From Pseudomonas sp. M47T1 (GTDB lineage Bacteria; Pseudomonadota; Gammaproteobacteria; Pseudomonadales; Pseudomonadaceae), in assembly GCF_000263855.1 (NCBI RefSeq), contig NZ_AJWX01000017.1:1-64000 (forward strand): a stretch of 64,000 nt of DNA. The letters are read 5' to 3'. Every line of letters starts with the position of its first letter. Position 1 is the stretch's first letter. Positions 40,593 through 49,550 of this stretch are shown in pieces. The notes below the pieces were generated by a model that was given only the letters and a program-made list of their open reading frames with translations, ran no database searches and had not been told where the DNA came from. The translations under genes and the position numbers were made by a program.

Positions 40593-42194
40593 ATGCGTCA
40601 ACACCATCTGGTTGCATCGCTACTGAGCCTCGGCCTGCTGGCCGAGATACCGCTGAGCCACGCCAACAGCAAGACCCTGGTGTTCTGCTCGGAAGGCAGC
40701 CCGGGGGGCTTTGATATCGCCCAATTCACCGGGGGCATCGACAACGACGCCGCCGAACCGCTGTACAACCGCCTCACCCAGTTCCAGCGCGGCGGTACTG
40801 CCGTAGAGCCAGCCCTGGCCACCCGCTGGGACGTGTCCGAGGACGGACTGACCTACACCTTCCACCTGCGTGAAGGCGTACGGTTCCACAGCAACAAGGG
40901 GTTCAGCCCCAGCCGTGATTTCAATGCCGACGACGTGCTGTTCACCTTCCATCGCATGATGGATCGCAACCACCCGTTCACCCAGGCCTACCCCACCGAA
41001 TTCCCTTACTTCGGTTCCATGAGCCTGGACAAGAACATCGTCAGCGTGACCAAGAGCAGGCCCATGACCGTGGTCTTCACCCTGGCCTCGGTGGACGCCG
41101 CCTTTGTGCAGAATATCGCCATGAGCTTCGCCGCCATTTTGTCTGCCGAATACGCCGACCACTTGCTTGCCACCGGCACTGCCAGCGACATCAATCACAA
41201 GCCCATCGGCACCGGGCCCTTCGTGCTGCAGCGCTACCAGAAAGACTCGCAGATTCGCTACAAGGCCAACGAGGACTACTGGGCGCCCGACCAGGTGAAG
41301 GTGGCGCAACTGGTGTATTCGATCAACGTCGACCCGTCGGTTCGCGTGCAAAAGCTGCGCAAGAACGAGTGCCAGGTCACCCTCAACCCGCGTCCCGCCG
41401 ACCTGGAAAAACTGCAGGCCGACAACAAGCTCCAGGTCATCCAGACCCCAGGCTACAACCTCGGCTACATCGGCTACAACGTGCAGCACCCGCCCTTCGA
41501 CCAGCTCAAGGTGCGCCAGGCCATGGACATGGCCGTGAACAAGCAGGCCATCCTGCAGTCGGTGTACCAGGGTGCCGGGCAATTGGCCGTGAATGCCATG
41601 CCGCCGACCCAGTGGTCCTATGACGACAGCATCAAGGACGCGCCGTACAACCCGGAAAAAGCTCGCCAGTTGCTCAAGGAAGCCGGCGTGAAGGAGGGCC
41701 ACGAGATCACCCTGTGGGCCATGCCCGTGCAACGCCCCTACAACCCCAACGCCAAGCTGATGGCCGAAATGCTCCAGGCCGATTGGGCCAAGGTAGGCAT
41801 CAAGGCGCGCATCGTCAGCTACGAGTGGGGCGAATACCTCAAGCGCATCAAGAGCGGCGAACACGACGTGGCACTGATGGGCTGGACCGGTGACAACGGC
41901 GACCCCGACAACTGGCTGGGCACGCTGTACAGCTGTGACGCCATTGGCAGCAACAACACCGCCATGTGGTGCGACGCCACCTATGACGGCCTGGTGAAGA
42001 AGGCCAAGACCCTCAACGACCGCGAAGCCCGCAGCGGGCTGTACCGCCTGGCCCAGCAACGCCTCAAGGAACAGGTGCCGATCACCCCGATCGCCCACTC
42101 CACTGTCAGCCAGCCCCTGAGCACCAAGGTGCAGGATTTCAAGGTCAGCCCGTTCGGGCGCAGCGTTTTCTCCGGAGTGTCCCTGATCGACTGA
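40593..42194 (+). CDS. Dipeptide/peptide ABC transporter substrate-binding protein, paralogue 3
   Basis: A 533-residue SBP family 5 protein with signal peptide MRQHHLVASLLSLGLLAEIPLSHA. It keeps the family motifs (KTLVFCSEGSPGGFDIAQF, LYNRLTQFQRGGT, YTFHLREGVRFH, GDNGDPDNWLG) but differs from paralogues 1 and 2 around the predicted binding cleft: FTGGIDNDAAEPLYNR replaces the YTSGTDFDASAETVFNR type. AAGGAA lies upstream of the start. It lies directly before the porin gene, matching the DppA3-opdP order of P. aeruginosa. Confidence 0.92.
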   Translation: MRQHHLVASLLSLGLLAEIPLSHANSKTLVFCSEGSPGGFDIAQFTGGIDNDAAEPLYNRLTQFQRGGTAVEPALATRWDVSEDGLTYTFHLREGVRFHSNKGFSPSRDFNADDVLFTFHRMMDRNHPFTQAYPTEFPYFGSMSLDKNIVSVTKSRPMTVVFTLASVDAAFVQNIAMSFAAILSAEYADHLLATGTASDINHKPIGTGPFVLQRYQKDSQIRYKANEDYWAPDQVKVAQLVYSINVDPSVRVQKLRKNECQVTLNPRPADLEKLQADNKLQVIQTPGYNLGYIGYNVQHPPFDQLKVRQAMDMAVNKQAILQSVYQGAGQLAVNAMPPTQWSYDDSIKDAPYNPEKARQLLKEAGVKEGHEITLWAMPVQRPYNPNAKLMAEMLQADWAKVGIKARIVSYEWGEYLKRIKSGEHDVALMGWTGDNGDPDNWLGTLYSCDAIGSNNTAMWCDATYDGLVKKAKTLNDREARSGLYRLAQQRLKEQVPITPIAHSTVSQPLSTKVQDFKVSPFGRSVFSGVSLID

Positions 42195-42361
42195 CCCCAG
42201 CGCAGCGATGCCCAAGCTTTGGCTTGCACGCATCACCGCAAAGGCAAACTTCGGCCAATTGAACCAAGCCAAACGTTTGCAAACATAGTTGTACCCAGAA
42301 GTTGACCGAGCACCTGAATGTGTTCGGCATAAAAAAAAGAAAATACCAAGGAGCTTCACCC

Positions 42362-43738
42362 ATGAAACTAACAAGAAAAACCATGCTTGCCCTGTCCATC
42401 AGCAGCCTGTCGGCCATGGCGAACGCGGAGGATGCCAGCCAGGCATTCACGCCCACCTCGCTGCAGACCAGCAGCGCCCAGGCCGATGCCAAGGGGTTTG
42501 TCGAGGACCAGAGCCTGACGGGCTGGACCCGCAACTGGTACGCCCGCGAACAGTCCAAACGTGGGCCGCTGTTCACCCATAGCAAGGACGGTACGCGCGA
42601 GCCCATGAACAACCGCACCAACTGGCTGCAAAGCACCACCGTCAATTACACCTCCGGGTTTACCCAGGGCACGGTGGGCTTCGGCGTGGAAGCGGCGTTG
42701 TACAACGTGGTGGCGCTGGAGCGTGGCAGCGCGCGCAATGGCGGTTCCAACAACCGCACCCTGGCAGACAGCGACGGCGACACCATTGGCCAATGGAGCA
42801 AGCTGGGCCTGGGTAACCTCAAGGCGCGAGTGTCAAACACCACCCTGACCTTCGGCCGCCAGGCCATGGACACGCCCATGGTCGCCACCATCGGCAACCG
42901 CGCCCTGCCCTCCAGCTTCGAAGGCGTGGCCATCGACAGCAAAGAGTTCAACAACCTGTCGTTCCAGGCGGGCACCTTCGACCGCGTGTCGCCGCGTACC
43001 GAACAGAGCCTGAGCAAGTTCCGCTCCGAATACGGCGCCACCGGTGTTGAAACCGACCGAGTCACCACCGCCGGGGTCAATTATCAGCCGTTCGAAAGTG
43101 TCACCACCACGCTGTTCGCCACCCAGGTCGAAGACTTCTGGAACCAGTACTACTTCGGCGCCAACCACGTGGTGGGTGACAGCGCGGTGGTGAGCCTGAC
43201 CACCGGCCTGAACTACTACAAGACCCGCGACACCGGCGCCCGCAAAATGGGCGAGATCGATAACCAGGCCGGCAGCCTGTCGCTGACCGCCACCCACCAG
43301 GCCCACAGCCTCACGTTCGCCTACCAGCAAATCAACGGCAACGAGTACTTCGACTACCTGCACGAAACCAACGGCATCTTTCTGGCCAACTCCTTGCTTT
43401 CGGATTTCAACGGGCCGAACGAGAAGTCATTCCAGGTGGCCTACGGCCTGAACATGGCGCAATACGGCGTGCCGGGCCTCAAGTTCAATGTCTACAGTGC
43501 CCGCGGTTGGGGCATCGACGGCACCCACTACACCGGTACTGCCTACAAAGTGAACCAGATGGACGGCGAGCATCACTATGAATACGGCGTGGGTACCTCC
43601 TACGTGATTCAGAGCGGCGCCTTGAAAGACACCAGCGTGCGGGCGACCTACACCGCCCACCGCGCCAGTGCCAACCAGGCTGATGGCAGCCTGGATGAAC
43701 TGCGGATCGTTACCACGGTTCCGTTCAACATTCTCTAA
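42362..43738 (+). CDS. opdP: OprD-family outer-membrane porin, probable OpdP (dipeptide uptake)
   Basis: A 458-residue OprD-family porin, an 18-strand barrel letting small peptides or amino acids cross the outer membrane. The signal peptide ends at MANAE (about residue 21). Family blocks include FVEDQSLTGWTRNWYARE, NNRTNWLQSTTVNYTSGFTQGTVGFGVEA and the C-terminal LDELRIVTTVPFNIL, ending as OprD proteins do. Its place between two dppA paralogues is that of opdP in P. aeruginosa, which takes up glycine-glutamate-type dipeptides; the specific substrate is inferred from this. Confidence 0.88.
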   Translation: MKLTRKTMLALSISSLSAMANAEDASQAFTPTSLQTSSAQADAKGFVEDQSLTGWTRNWYAREQSKRGPLFTHSKDGTREPMNNRTNWLQSTTVNYTSGFTQGTVGFGVEAALYNVVALERGSARNGGSNNRTLADSDGDTIGQWSKLGLGNLKARVSNTTLTFGRQAMDTPMVATIGNRALPSSFEGVAIDSKEFNNLSFQAGTFDRVSPRTEQSLSKFRSEYGATGVETDRVTTAGVNYQPFESVTTTLFATQVEDFWNQYYFGANHVVGDSAVVSLTTGLNYYKTRDTGARKMGEIDNQAGSLSLTATHQAHSLTFAYQQINGNEYFDYLHETNGIFLANSLLSDFNGPNEKSFQVAYGLNMAQYGVPGLKFNVYSARGWGIDGTHYTGTAYKVNQMDGEHHYEYGVGTSYVIQSGALKDTSVRATYTAHRASANQADGSLDELRIVTTVPFNIL

Positions 43739-43746
43739 GCGTCAAG

Positions 43747-43817
43747 TTTCAAGCTGCAAGCTACAAGCTGAAGCCGTTCGCGGTGTGCTTTTACTTGCAG
43801 CTTGCAGCTTAAAGCTT
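43747..43817. repeat. Second copy of the AGCTTGCAGCTTGTAGCTT inverted repeat
   Basis: CAAGCTGCAAGCTACAAGCT (left arm) and CTTGCAGCTTGCAGCTT (right arm) form a long imperfect hairpin filling most of the 99-base gap between the porin gene and dppA. It is the same family as the element at 5275-5334 and may separate or stabilise transcripts here. Confidence 0.75.
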
Positions 43818-43837
43818 CCAACTCCCGGAGGGTCTAT

Positions 43838-45433
43838 ATGAAAGCGCTTCCCCTACGTGCCGCAGTCGCGGCAGCACTGTTCAGCGTCGCCGTCGGCATT
43901 TCGGCCAAGCCCCTGGTGGTCTGTACCGAAGCCAGCCCGGAAGGTTTCGACATTGTGCAGTACACGGCGGCCGTCACCGCCGACGCCTCCTCGGAAACCC
44001 TCTTCAACCGCCTGGCCAGCTTCAAGCCCGGCACCACCGACATCGAGCCGGACCTGGCGCAAAGCTGGGACATCAGCGATGACGGCAAGACCTACACCTT
44101 CCACCTGCGCCACGGCGTGAAGTTCCAGACCACGGACTACTTCAAGCCCCACCGCGAATTCAACGCCGATGACGTGATATGGAGCTTCGAGCGCCAGCTC
44201 GACCCCAAGCATCCCTGGCACGACAAGGCGCCCATGGGCTTCCCGTACTTTGAAGCCATGGGCATGAAAGACCTGATCGCCAGCATAGACAAGGTCGACG
44301 ACTACACTGTTCGTTTCAACCTCAAGCGTCCCGAGTCACCCTTCCTACGGGATATGGCCATGGGCTTTGCGTCGATCTACTCCGCCGAATACGGCGACCA
44401 GTTGCTCAAGGCCGGCAAAACCGGCGATATCAACAGCAAGCCCATCGGCACAGGGCCGTTCATTCTGGTGCGCTACAGCAAGGACGCGATGGTGCGCTAC
44501 AAAGCCAACCCCGACTACTACAAGGGCGTGCCACCCAGCGAAGCACTGATTTTCGCCATCACCACCGACAGTAACGTGCGCCTACAGAAACTGCGCGCCA
44601 ACGAATGCCAGATCGCGGTCTACCCCAAGCCTGACGATATTCCCAGCATCAAGGCCGACCCGAACCTGCGCATCGACGAGATGGAAGCGCTGATGACCAG
44701 CTACGTGGCCATCAACACCTCGCACAAATACCTGGGCGACATCCGCGTGCGCCAGGCCATCGCCTTGGCGCTGGACAAGCCCACCCTGGTCAAGACCCTG
44801 TTCGGCGAAGGCGGCGCGACCACCGGCACCGGCCCTTACCCGCCGACCCTGCTGGGCTTCGACAAGGACCTGCGCGACCCGCCCCGCGACCTGGACAAGG
44901 CCCGCGCCCTGCTCAAGGAAGCCGGTGTGCCAGAGGGCACCACCTTCACCGTGTTTGCCCGCAACGGCGGCGCCGCCACCAACCCCAACCCCACGCTGGC
45001 GGCGCAGTTATTGCAGGCAGACCTTGCCAAGATTGGCCTCAAGCTCGATATTCGCGTGCTCGAATGGGGCGAAATGGTCAAGCGCATCAAACTGGGCGAG
45101 CACGACCTGACGTTCTACGGCTGGGCCGGCGACAACGGCGACCCGGACAACTTCCTTACCCCCAACCTGAGCTGCGAAGCGGCACAGAGTGGCGAGAACT
45201 CGGCGCGCTGGTGCAACAAGGACTTCGACGGTTTGCTGGCCAAGGCTCGCGCCAGCAGCGACCCGGCCGAACGCGCTGAAGACTACAAGCAGGCCCAGGC
45301 CATTTTTGCCAAGGACATTCCCTGGCTGAGCCTGGCCTACCCACGCTTGTTCACCGCAGTACGCAAGAACGTCGAGGGTTATCACATTAGCCCCCTGACC
45401 AATAACAACTTCGCCACCACCCTGGTGAAGTAA
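43838..45433 (+). CDS. dppA: Dipeptide ABC transporter substrate-binding protein DppA (paralogue 4, operon member)
   Basis: A 531-residue SBP family 5 protein with a signal peptide (ending VGISAK, about residue 22). It is the most divergent of the four paralogues (KPLVVCTEASPEGFDIVQYTA, YTFHLRHGVKFQTTDYFKPH, AGDNGDPDNFLTPN) and the one directly upstream of dppBCDF, matching DppA4 of P. aeruginosa. CCGGAGGG precedes the ATG. A stem-loop between it and dppB would favour a large excess of the binding protein over the membrane components, as is usual. Confidence 0.93.
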   Translation: MKALPLRAAVAAALFSVAVGISAKPLVVCTEASPEGFDIVQYTAAVTADASSETLFNRLASFKPGTTDIEPDLAQSWDISDDGKTYTFHLRHGVKFQTTDYFKPHREFNADDVIWSFERQLDPKHPWHDKAPMGFPYFEAMGMKDLIASIDKVDDYTVRFNLKRPESPFLRDMAMGFASIYSAEYGDQLLKAGKTGDINSKPIGTGPFILVRYSKDAMVRYKANPDYYKGVPPSEALIFAITTDSNVRLQKLRANECQIAVYPKPDDIPSIKADPNLRIDEMEALMTSYVAINTSHKYLGDIRVRQAIALALDKPTLVKTLFGEGGATTGTGPYPPTLLGFDKDLRDPPRDLDKARALLKEAGVPEGTTFTVFARNGGAATNPNPTLAAQLLQADLAKIGLKLDIRVLEWGEMVKRIKLGEHDLTFYGWAGDNGDPDNFLTPNLSCEAAQSGENSARWCNKDFDGLLAKARASSDPAERAEDYKQAQAIFAKDIPWLSLAYPRLFTAVRKNVEGYHISPLTNNNFATTLVK

Positions 45434-45442
45434 CAAGAAAAA

Positions 45443-45476
45443 CGCCCACCCGCGCCCCAAACGGGCAGCGGGCGGG
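45443..45476 (+). promoter_or_regulatory. Stem-loop between dppA and dppB
   Basis: CGCCCACCCGCGCCC pairs imperfectly with GGGCAGCGGGCGGG around a loop of five bases, ten bases after the dppA stop. There is no T run. Such intercistronic hairpins usually protect the upstream dppA message from 3' decay and so raise the ratio of binding protein to permease. Confidence 0.55.
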
Positions 45477-45510
45477 AACTGCCTAACCGGCTGACGAGGT
45501 ACCACCCAAG

Positions 45511-46521
45511 ATGTTTAGTTTTATAGCCCGCCGTGTGGGATTGCTGATCCCCACCTTCTTCGGCATCACGTTGCTGACCTTTGCACTGATACGCCTGATT
45601 CCGGGCGACCCGGTAGAAGTGATGATGGGCGAACGTCGCGTCGACCCTGAAATGCACGCCCAGGCAATGGAGCGCCTGGGCTTGAACAAACCGCTCTATG
45701 CCCAGTACCTGGACTACATCGGCAACCTGGCGCATGGCAACCTGGGCGAATCGCTGCGCACCCGCGAAAGCGTGTGGCACGAATTCCTGTCGCTGTTCCC
45801 GGCCACCCTGGAGCTGTCGATTGCCGCGCTGATCTTTGCCGGCATCCTCGGGCTGCTGGCGGGGGTGATTGCCGCACTCAAGCGGGGGTCACTGTTCGAT
45901 CATGGGGTCATGGGCATCTCCCTGGCCGGCTATTCGATGCCGATTTTCTGGTGGGGGCTGATACTGATCATGTTCTTCTCGGTGAGCCTGGGCTGGACCC
46001 CGGTGTCCGGGCGCATCGACCTCTTATATGACATCGAGCCGAAAACCGGCTTCATGCTCATCGACACCCTGCTCAGCGACGAGCAAGGCTCGTTCCTCGA
46101 CGCCCTGCGCCACCTGATCCTGCCGGCCATCGTGCTGGGCACCATCCCGCTGGCGGTGATTGCGCGCATGACCCGTTCATCGATGCTCGAAGTGCTGCGC
46201 GAAGACTACGTGCGCACCGCCCGGGCCAAAGGCCTGTCGCCAGCGCGCGTGGTGTTCGTGCATGGCCTGCGCAACGCGCTGATCCCGGTACTGACCGTGT
46301 TCGGCCTGCAAGTGGGCACGTTGCTGGCCGGTGCGGTACTGACCGAGACCATCTTTTCCTGGCCGGGCATCGGTAAATGGCTGATCGAAGCCATCGGCGC
46401 CCGTGACTACCCTGTCGTGCAGAACGGCATCCTGTTGATCGCCTGCCTGGTGATCCTGGTCAACTTCGTGGTGGACATCCTCTACGGCCTGGCCAACCCA
46501 CGCATCCGTCATCAGCGCTGA
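45511..46521 (+). CDS. dppB: Dipeptide ABC transporter permease DppB
   Basis: A 336-residue inner-membrane permease with six predicted helices. It starts MFSFIARRVGLLIPTFFGITLLTFALIRLIPGDP, the universal DppB/OppB opening, and carries the EAA loop (REDYVRTARAKGLSPARVVFVHGLRNALIP) that docks on the ATPases. It forms the translocation pore with DppC. Confidence 0.96.
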   Translation: MFSFIARRVGLLIPTFFGITLLTFALIRLIPGDPVEVMMGERRVDPEMHAQAMERLGLNKPLYAQYLDYIGNLAHGNLGESLRTRESVWHEFLSLFPATLELSIAALIFAGILGLLAGVIAALKRGSLFDHGVMGISLAGYSMPIFWWGLILIMFFSVSLGWTPVSGRIDLLYDIEPKTGFMLIDTLLSDEQGSFLDALRHLILPAIVLGTIPLAVIARMTRSSMLEVLREDYVRTARAKGLSPARVVFVHGLRNALIPVLTVFGLQVGTLLAGAVLTETIFSWPGIGKWLIEAIGARDYPVVQNGILLIACLVILVNFVVDILYGLANPRIRHQR

Positions 46522-46531
46522 GGCTCCCGAC

Positions 46532-47443
46532 ATGACTACCCCAACTACCCCGGTCGTTGTCGACCAAAGCCTGCTTTACCCATCGCCCTACAAAGAGTTC
46601 TGGCAAGCCTTCGCCAAAAACAAGGGCGCCGTCGCCGGCCTGGCGTTCATGCTGCTGATTGTGTTCTGCGCGCTGTTCGCCCCCTGGGTGGCGCCGCACG
46701 ACCCCAGCGAGCAGTTTCGCGATGCCCTGCTGACCCCGCCGGTATGGCTGCAAGGCGGCCAGTGGCAATACCTGCTGGGCACCGACGAGCTGGGCCGTGA
46801 CCTGCTGTCGCGGCTTATCCACGGTTCGCGGCTGTCGCTGCTGATCGGCCTGTCGTCGGTGGTGATGTCGCTGATCCCGGGGATCTTCCTGGGCCTGGTG
46901 GCGGGTTTCTTCCCGCGCATCATGGGCCCGGCCATCATGCGCCTGATGGACGTGATGCTGGCCCTGCCGTCGCTGCTGCTGGCCGTGGCCATCGTCGCCA
47001 TCCTCGGCCCTGGCCTGATCAACACCGTGATCGCCATTGCCGTGGTCTCGCTGCCGTCCTACGTGCGCCTGACCCGCGCCGCCGTGATGGGCGAAATGAA
47101 CCGCGACTACGTCACCGCCGCACGCCTGGCCGGCGCCGGCCTGCTGCGCCTGATGTTCGTCACCGTGCTGCCCAACTGCATGGCGCCGCTGATCGTGCAG
47201 GCCACCCTGAGCTTCAGCTCGGCGATCCTCGACGCTGCGGCGCTGGGCTTCCTGGGGCTGGGCGTACAACCGCCCACCCCTGAGTGGGGCACCATGCTGG
47301 CCTCGGCCCGTGACTACATCGAACGTGCCTGGTGGGTGGTGAGCCTGCCTGGCCTGACCATTTTGCTCAGCGTGCTGGCAATCAACCTGATGGGCGACGG
47401 GCTGCGCGATGCGCTGGACCCGAAACTCAAGAATGCCGCCTGA
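46532..47443 (+). CDS. dppC: Dipeptide ABC transporter permease DppC
   Basis: A 303-residue permease partner of DppB. The N-terminal OppC-type region (SPYKEFWQAFAKNKGAVAGLAFM) is followed by GTDELGRDLLSRLIHGSRLSLLIG and the EAA loop (NRDYVTAARLAGAGLLRLMFVTVLPN). It starts ten bases after dppB and its stop lies ten bases before the dppD start. Confidence 0.96.
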   Translation: MTTPTTPVVVDQSLLYPSPYKEFWQAFAKNKGAVAGLAFMLLIVFCALFAPWVAPHDPSEQFRDALLTPPVWLQGGQWQYLLGTDELGRDLLSRLIHGSRLSLLIGLSSVVMSLIPGIFLGLVAGFFPRIMGPAIMRLMDVMLALPSLLLAVAIVAILGPGLINTVIAIAVVSLPSYVRLTRAAVMGEMNRDYVTAARLAGAGLLRLMFVTVLPNCMAPLIVQATLSFSSAILDAAALGFLGLGVQPPTPEWGTMLASARDYIERAWWVVSLPGLTILLSVLAINLMGDGLRDALDPKLKNAA

Positions 47444-47453
47444 GGGAACGACC

Positions 47454-48422
47454 ATGTCTCTGTTGCATATCAAGAATCTGAACGTGCGCTTTGGCGATGC
47501 CAAGGCGGTGCCGGTGGTCGATGGCCTCGACCTGTCGGTGGAAAAAGGCGAAGTGCTGGCCATCGTCGGCGAGTCGGGCTCGGGCAAGTCCGTGACCATG
47601 ATGGCGCTGATGGGCCTGATCGATCACCCCGGCATCATTACCGCCGACTCGCTGAATTTCGATGGCCGCGACATGCTCAAGCTCAGCGCGCGCCAACGCC
47701 GGCAAGTGGTGGGCAAGGACCTGGCAATGATTTTCCAGGACCCCATGACCGCCCTCAACCCCAGCTACACCGTAGGCTTTCAAATCCAGGAAGTGCTGCG
47801 CCAGCACCTGGGCATGAACAACAAACAGGCACGCCAGCGCGCCCTTGAGCTGCTGAAGAAGGTGGAGATCCCGGGCGCCGAAAGCCGCCTGGACGCCTAC
47901 CCGCACCAGCTGTCGGGAGGCATGAGCCAACGCGTGGCCATCGCCATGGCGATTGCCGGCGAGCCGAAGCTGCTGATCGCCGACGAACCCACCACCGCCC
48001 TGGACGTGACCATTCAGGCGCAGATCATGGAGCTGCTGCTGGCCCTGCAGAAAGAGCAGGACATGGGGCTGATCCTGATCACCCACGACCTGGCCGTGGT
48101 GGCCGAAACCGCCCAGCGGGTGTGCGTGATGTACGCCGGCCAGGCCGTGGAAGTGGGCCACGTACCGCAACTGTTCGACCTGCCGGGCCACCCTTACAGC
48201 GAAGCGCTGCTGGCCGCCATTCCAGAGCACAGTGAAGGCGCCGCCCGCCTGGCCACCCTGCCCGGCATCGTACCCGGCCGCTACGACCGCCCCCAGGGCT
48301 GCCTGTTGTCGCCGCGCTGCCCCTATGCCCAGGACAACTGCCGCAGCCAGCGCCCCGGCCTTGACCCCAAAGCCCACAGCCTGGCGCGCTGTTTCTACCC
48401 GCTGAATCAGGAGGTGGCTTGA
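47454..48422 (+). CDS. dppD: Dipeptide ABC transporter ATP-binding protein DppD
   Basis: A 322-residue ATPase with Walker A GESGSGKSV, Q loop MIFQDPMTALNP, signature LSGGMSQRVAIAMAI and Walker B LLIADEPTTALD. The C-terminal OppD extension with cysteines (CLLSPRCPYAQDNC) is typical of the peptide/nickel group and may hold an Fe-S cluster. The start MSLLHIKNLNVRFG was chosen over an upstream in-frame start lying inside dppC. Its stop overlaps the dppF start. Confidence 0.95.
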   Translation: MSLLHIKNLNVRFGDAKAVPVVDGLDLSVEKGEVLAIVGESGSGKSVTMMALMGLIDHPGIITADSLNFDGRDMLKLSARQRRQVVGKDLAMIFQDPMTALNPSYTVGFQIQEVLRQHLGMNNKQARQRALELLKKVEIPGAESRLDAYPHQLSGGMSQRVAIAMAIAGEPKLLIADEPTTALDVTIQAQIMELLLALQKEQDMGLILITHDLAVVAETAQRVCVMYAGQAVEVGHVPQLFDLPGHPYSEALLAAIPEHSEGAARLATLPGIVPGRYDRPQGCLLSPRCPYAQDNCRSQRPGLDPKAHSLARCFYPLNQEVA

Positions 48423-49393
48423 TGGCCGTCGTACTTACCGCTCGCGACCTCACCCGTCACTACGAAGTGTCCCGCGGCCTGTTCAAAGGCCACGCCCTGG
48501 TGCGCGCCCTCAATGGCGTGTCATTTGAACTGGAAGCCGGCAAGACCCTGGCCGTGGTCGGCGAGTCAGGCTGTGGCAAATCCACCCTGGCCCGCGCCCT
48601 GACGCTGATCGAGGAGCCCACCGCAGGCTCGCTGAAGATCGCCGGCCAGGAAGTGCATGGCGCCAGCAAAGCCGAGCGCAAGCAACTGCGCAAGGACGTG
48701 CAGATGGTGTTCCAGAGCCCTTATGCCTCGCTCAACCCGCGGCAGAAAATCGGTGATCAGTTGGGCGAACCACTGTTGATCAACACCAACCTGACCAAGG
48801 CCGAGCGCCGCGAGAAAGTGCAGGCGATGATGCAGCAGGTGGGCCTGCGCCCCGAGCATTACCAGCGCTACCCGCACATGTTCTCCGGCGGCCAGCGCCA
48901 GCGCATTGCCCTGGCCCGCGCCATGATGCTGCAACCCAAGGTGCTGGTGGCGGACGAGCCGACTTCGGCGCTGGACGTTTCCATCCAGGCCCAGGTGCTG
49001 AACCTGTTCATGGACCTGCAGCAAGAGTTCAACACCGCCTACGTGTTCATCTCACACAACCTGGCAGTGGTGCGCCACGTGGCCGATGACGTGCTGGTGA
49101 TGTACCTGGGCCGCCCGGCGGAAATGGGCCCCAAGGAGGATATCTACAAGCGTCCGCTGCACCCTTATACCCAGGCGCTGCTGTCGGCCACGCCAACGCT
49201 CAAGCCTGACCCGGCCAAGCCGAAGATCAAGATCGTCGGCGAGCTGCCCAACCCGCTCAACCCGCCGTCCGGCTGCGCCTTCCACAAGCGCTGCCCGTAC
49301 GCCACCGAGCGCTGCGCCAGCGAAGTGCCGGAACTGCGCCAGGTTGATACCCGGCAGGTGGCCTGCCACTATGCCGAGCAATTCCTGAACTGA
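48422..49393 (+). CDS. dppF: Dipeptide ABC transporter ATP-binding protein DppF
   Basis: A 323-residue ATPase, second of the pair. Walker A GESGCGKST, Q loop MVFQSPYASLNPRQKIG, signature FSGGQRQRIALARAM, Walker B VLVADEPTSALD, and a C-terminal cysteine extension (GCAFHKRCPYATERC). The ATG at 48422 shares its first base with the dppD stop (TGATG). It is the last gene of the dpp operon; an inverted REP pair follows. Confidence 0.95.
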   Translation: MAVVLTARDLTRHYEVSRGLFKGHALVRALNGVSFELEAGKTLAVVGESGCGKSTLARALTLIEEPTAGSLKIAGQEVHGASKAERKQLRKDVQMVFQSPYASLNPRQKIGDQLGEPLLINTNLTKAERREKVQAMMQQVGLRPEHYQRYPHMFSGGQRQRIALARAMMLQPKVLVADEPTSALDVSIQAQVLNLFMDLQQEFNTAYVFISHNLAVVRHVADDVLVMYLGRPAEMGPKEDIYKRPLHPYTQALLSATPTLKPDPAKPKIKIVGELPNPLNPPSGCAFHKRCPYATERCASEVPELRQVDTRQVACHYAEQFLN

Positions 49394-49414
49394 CCGGAAG
49401 TAGTGCCCCCCCTT

Positions 49415-49501
49415 TAGGAACGGGCCGTGCCCGCGAACCATATGCCGCAGTGCATCAGCTACTGCGCGGTGTGGCCTTCGCGGACACGGTCCGCTCCTAC
49501 A
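49415..49501. repeat. REP doublet (REPIN) downstream of dppF
   Basis: Inverted REPs TAGGAACGGGCCGTGCCCGC and TTCGCGGACACGGTCCGCTC (extending to CTACA) flank a spacer with GCCGCAGTGCATCAGCTACT, almost the same as the spacer of the doublet at 31052-31140. It marks the end of the dpp operon. Confidence 0.85.
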
Positions 49502-49550
49502 GGGGCAGTGTGAAGGCCATTGCCGCGTCAGACCCATCACCGGAGCATCG

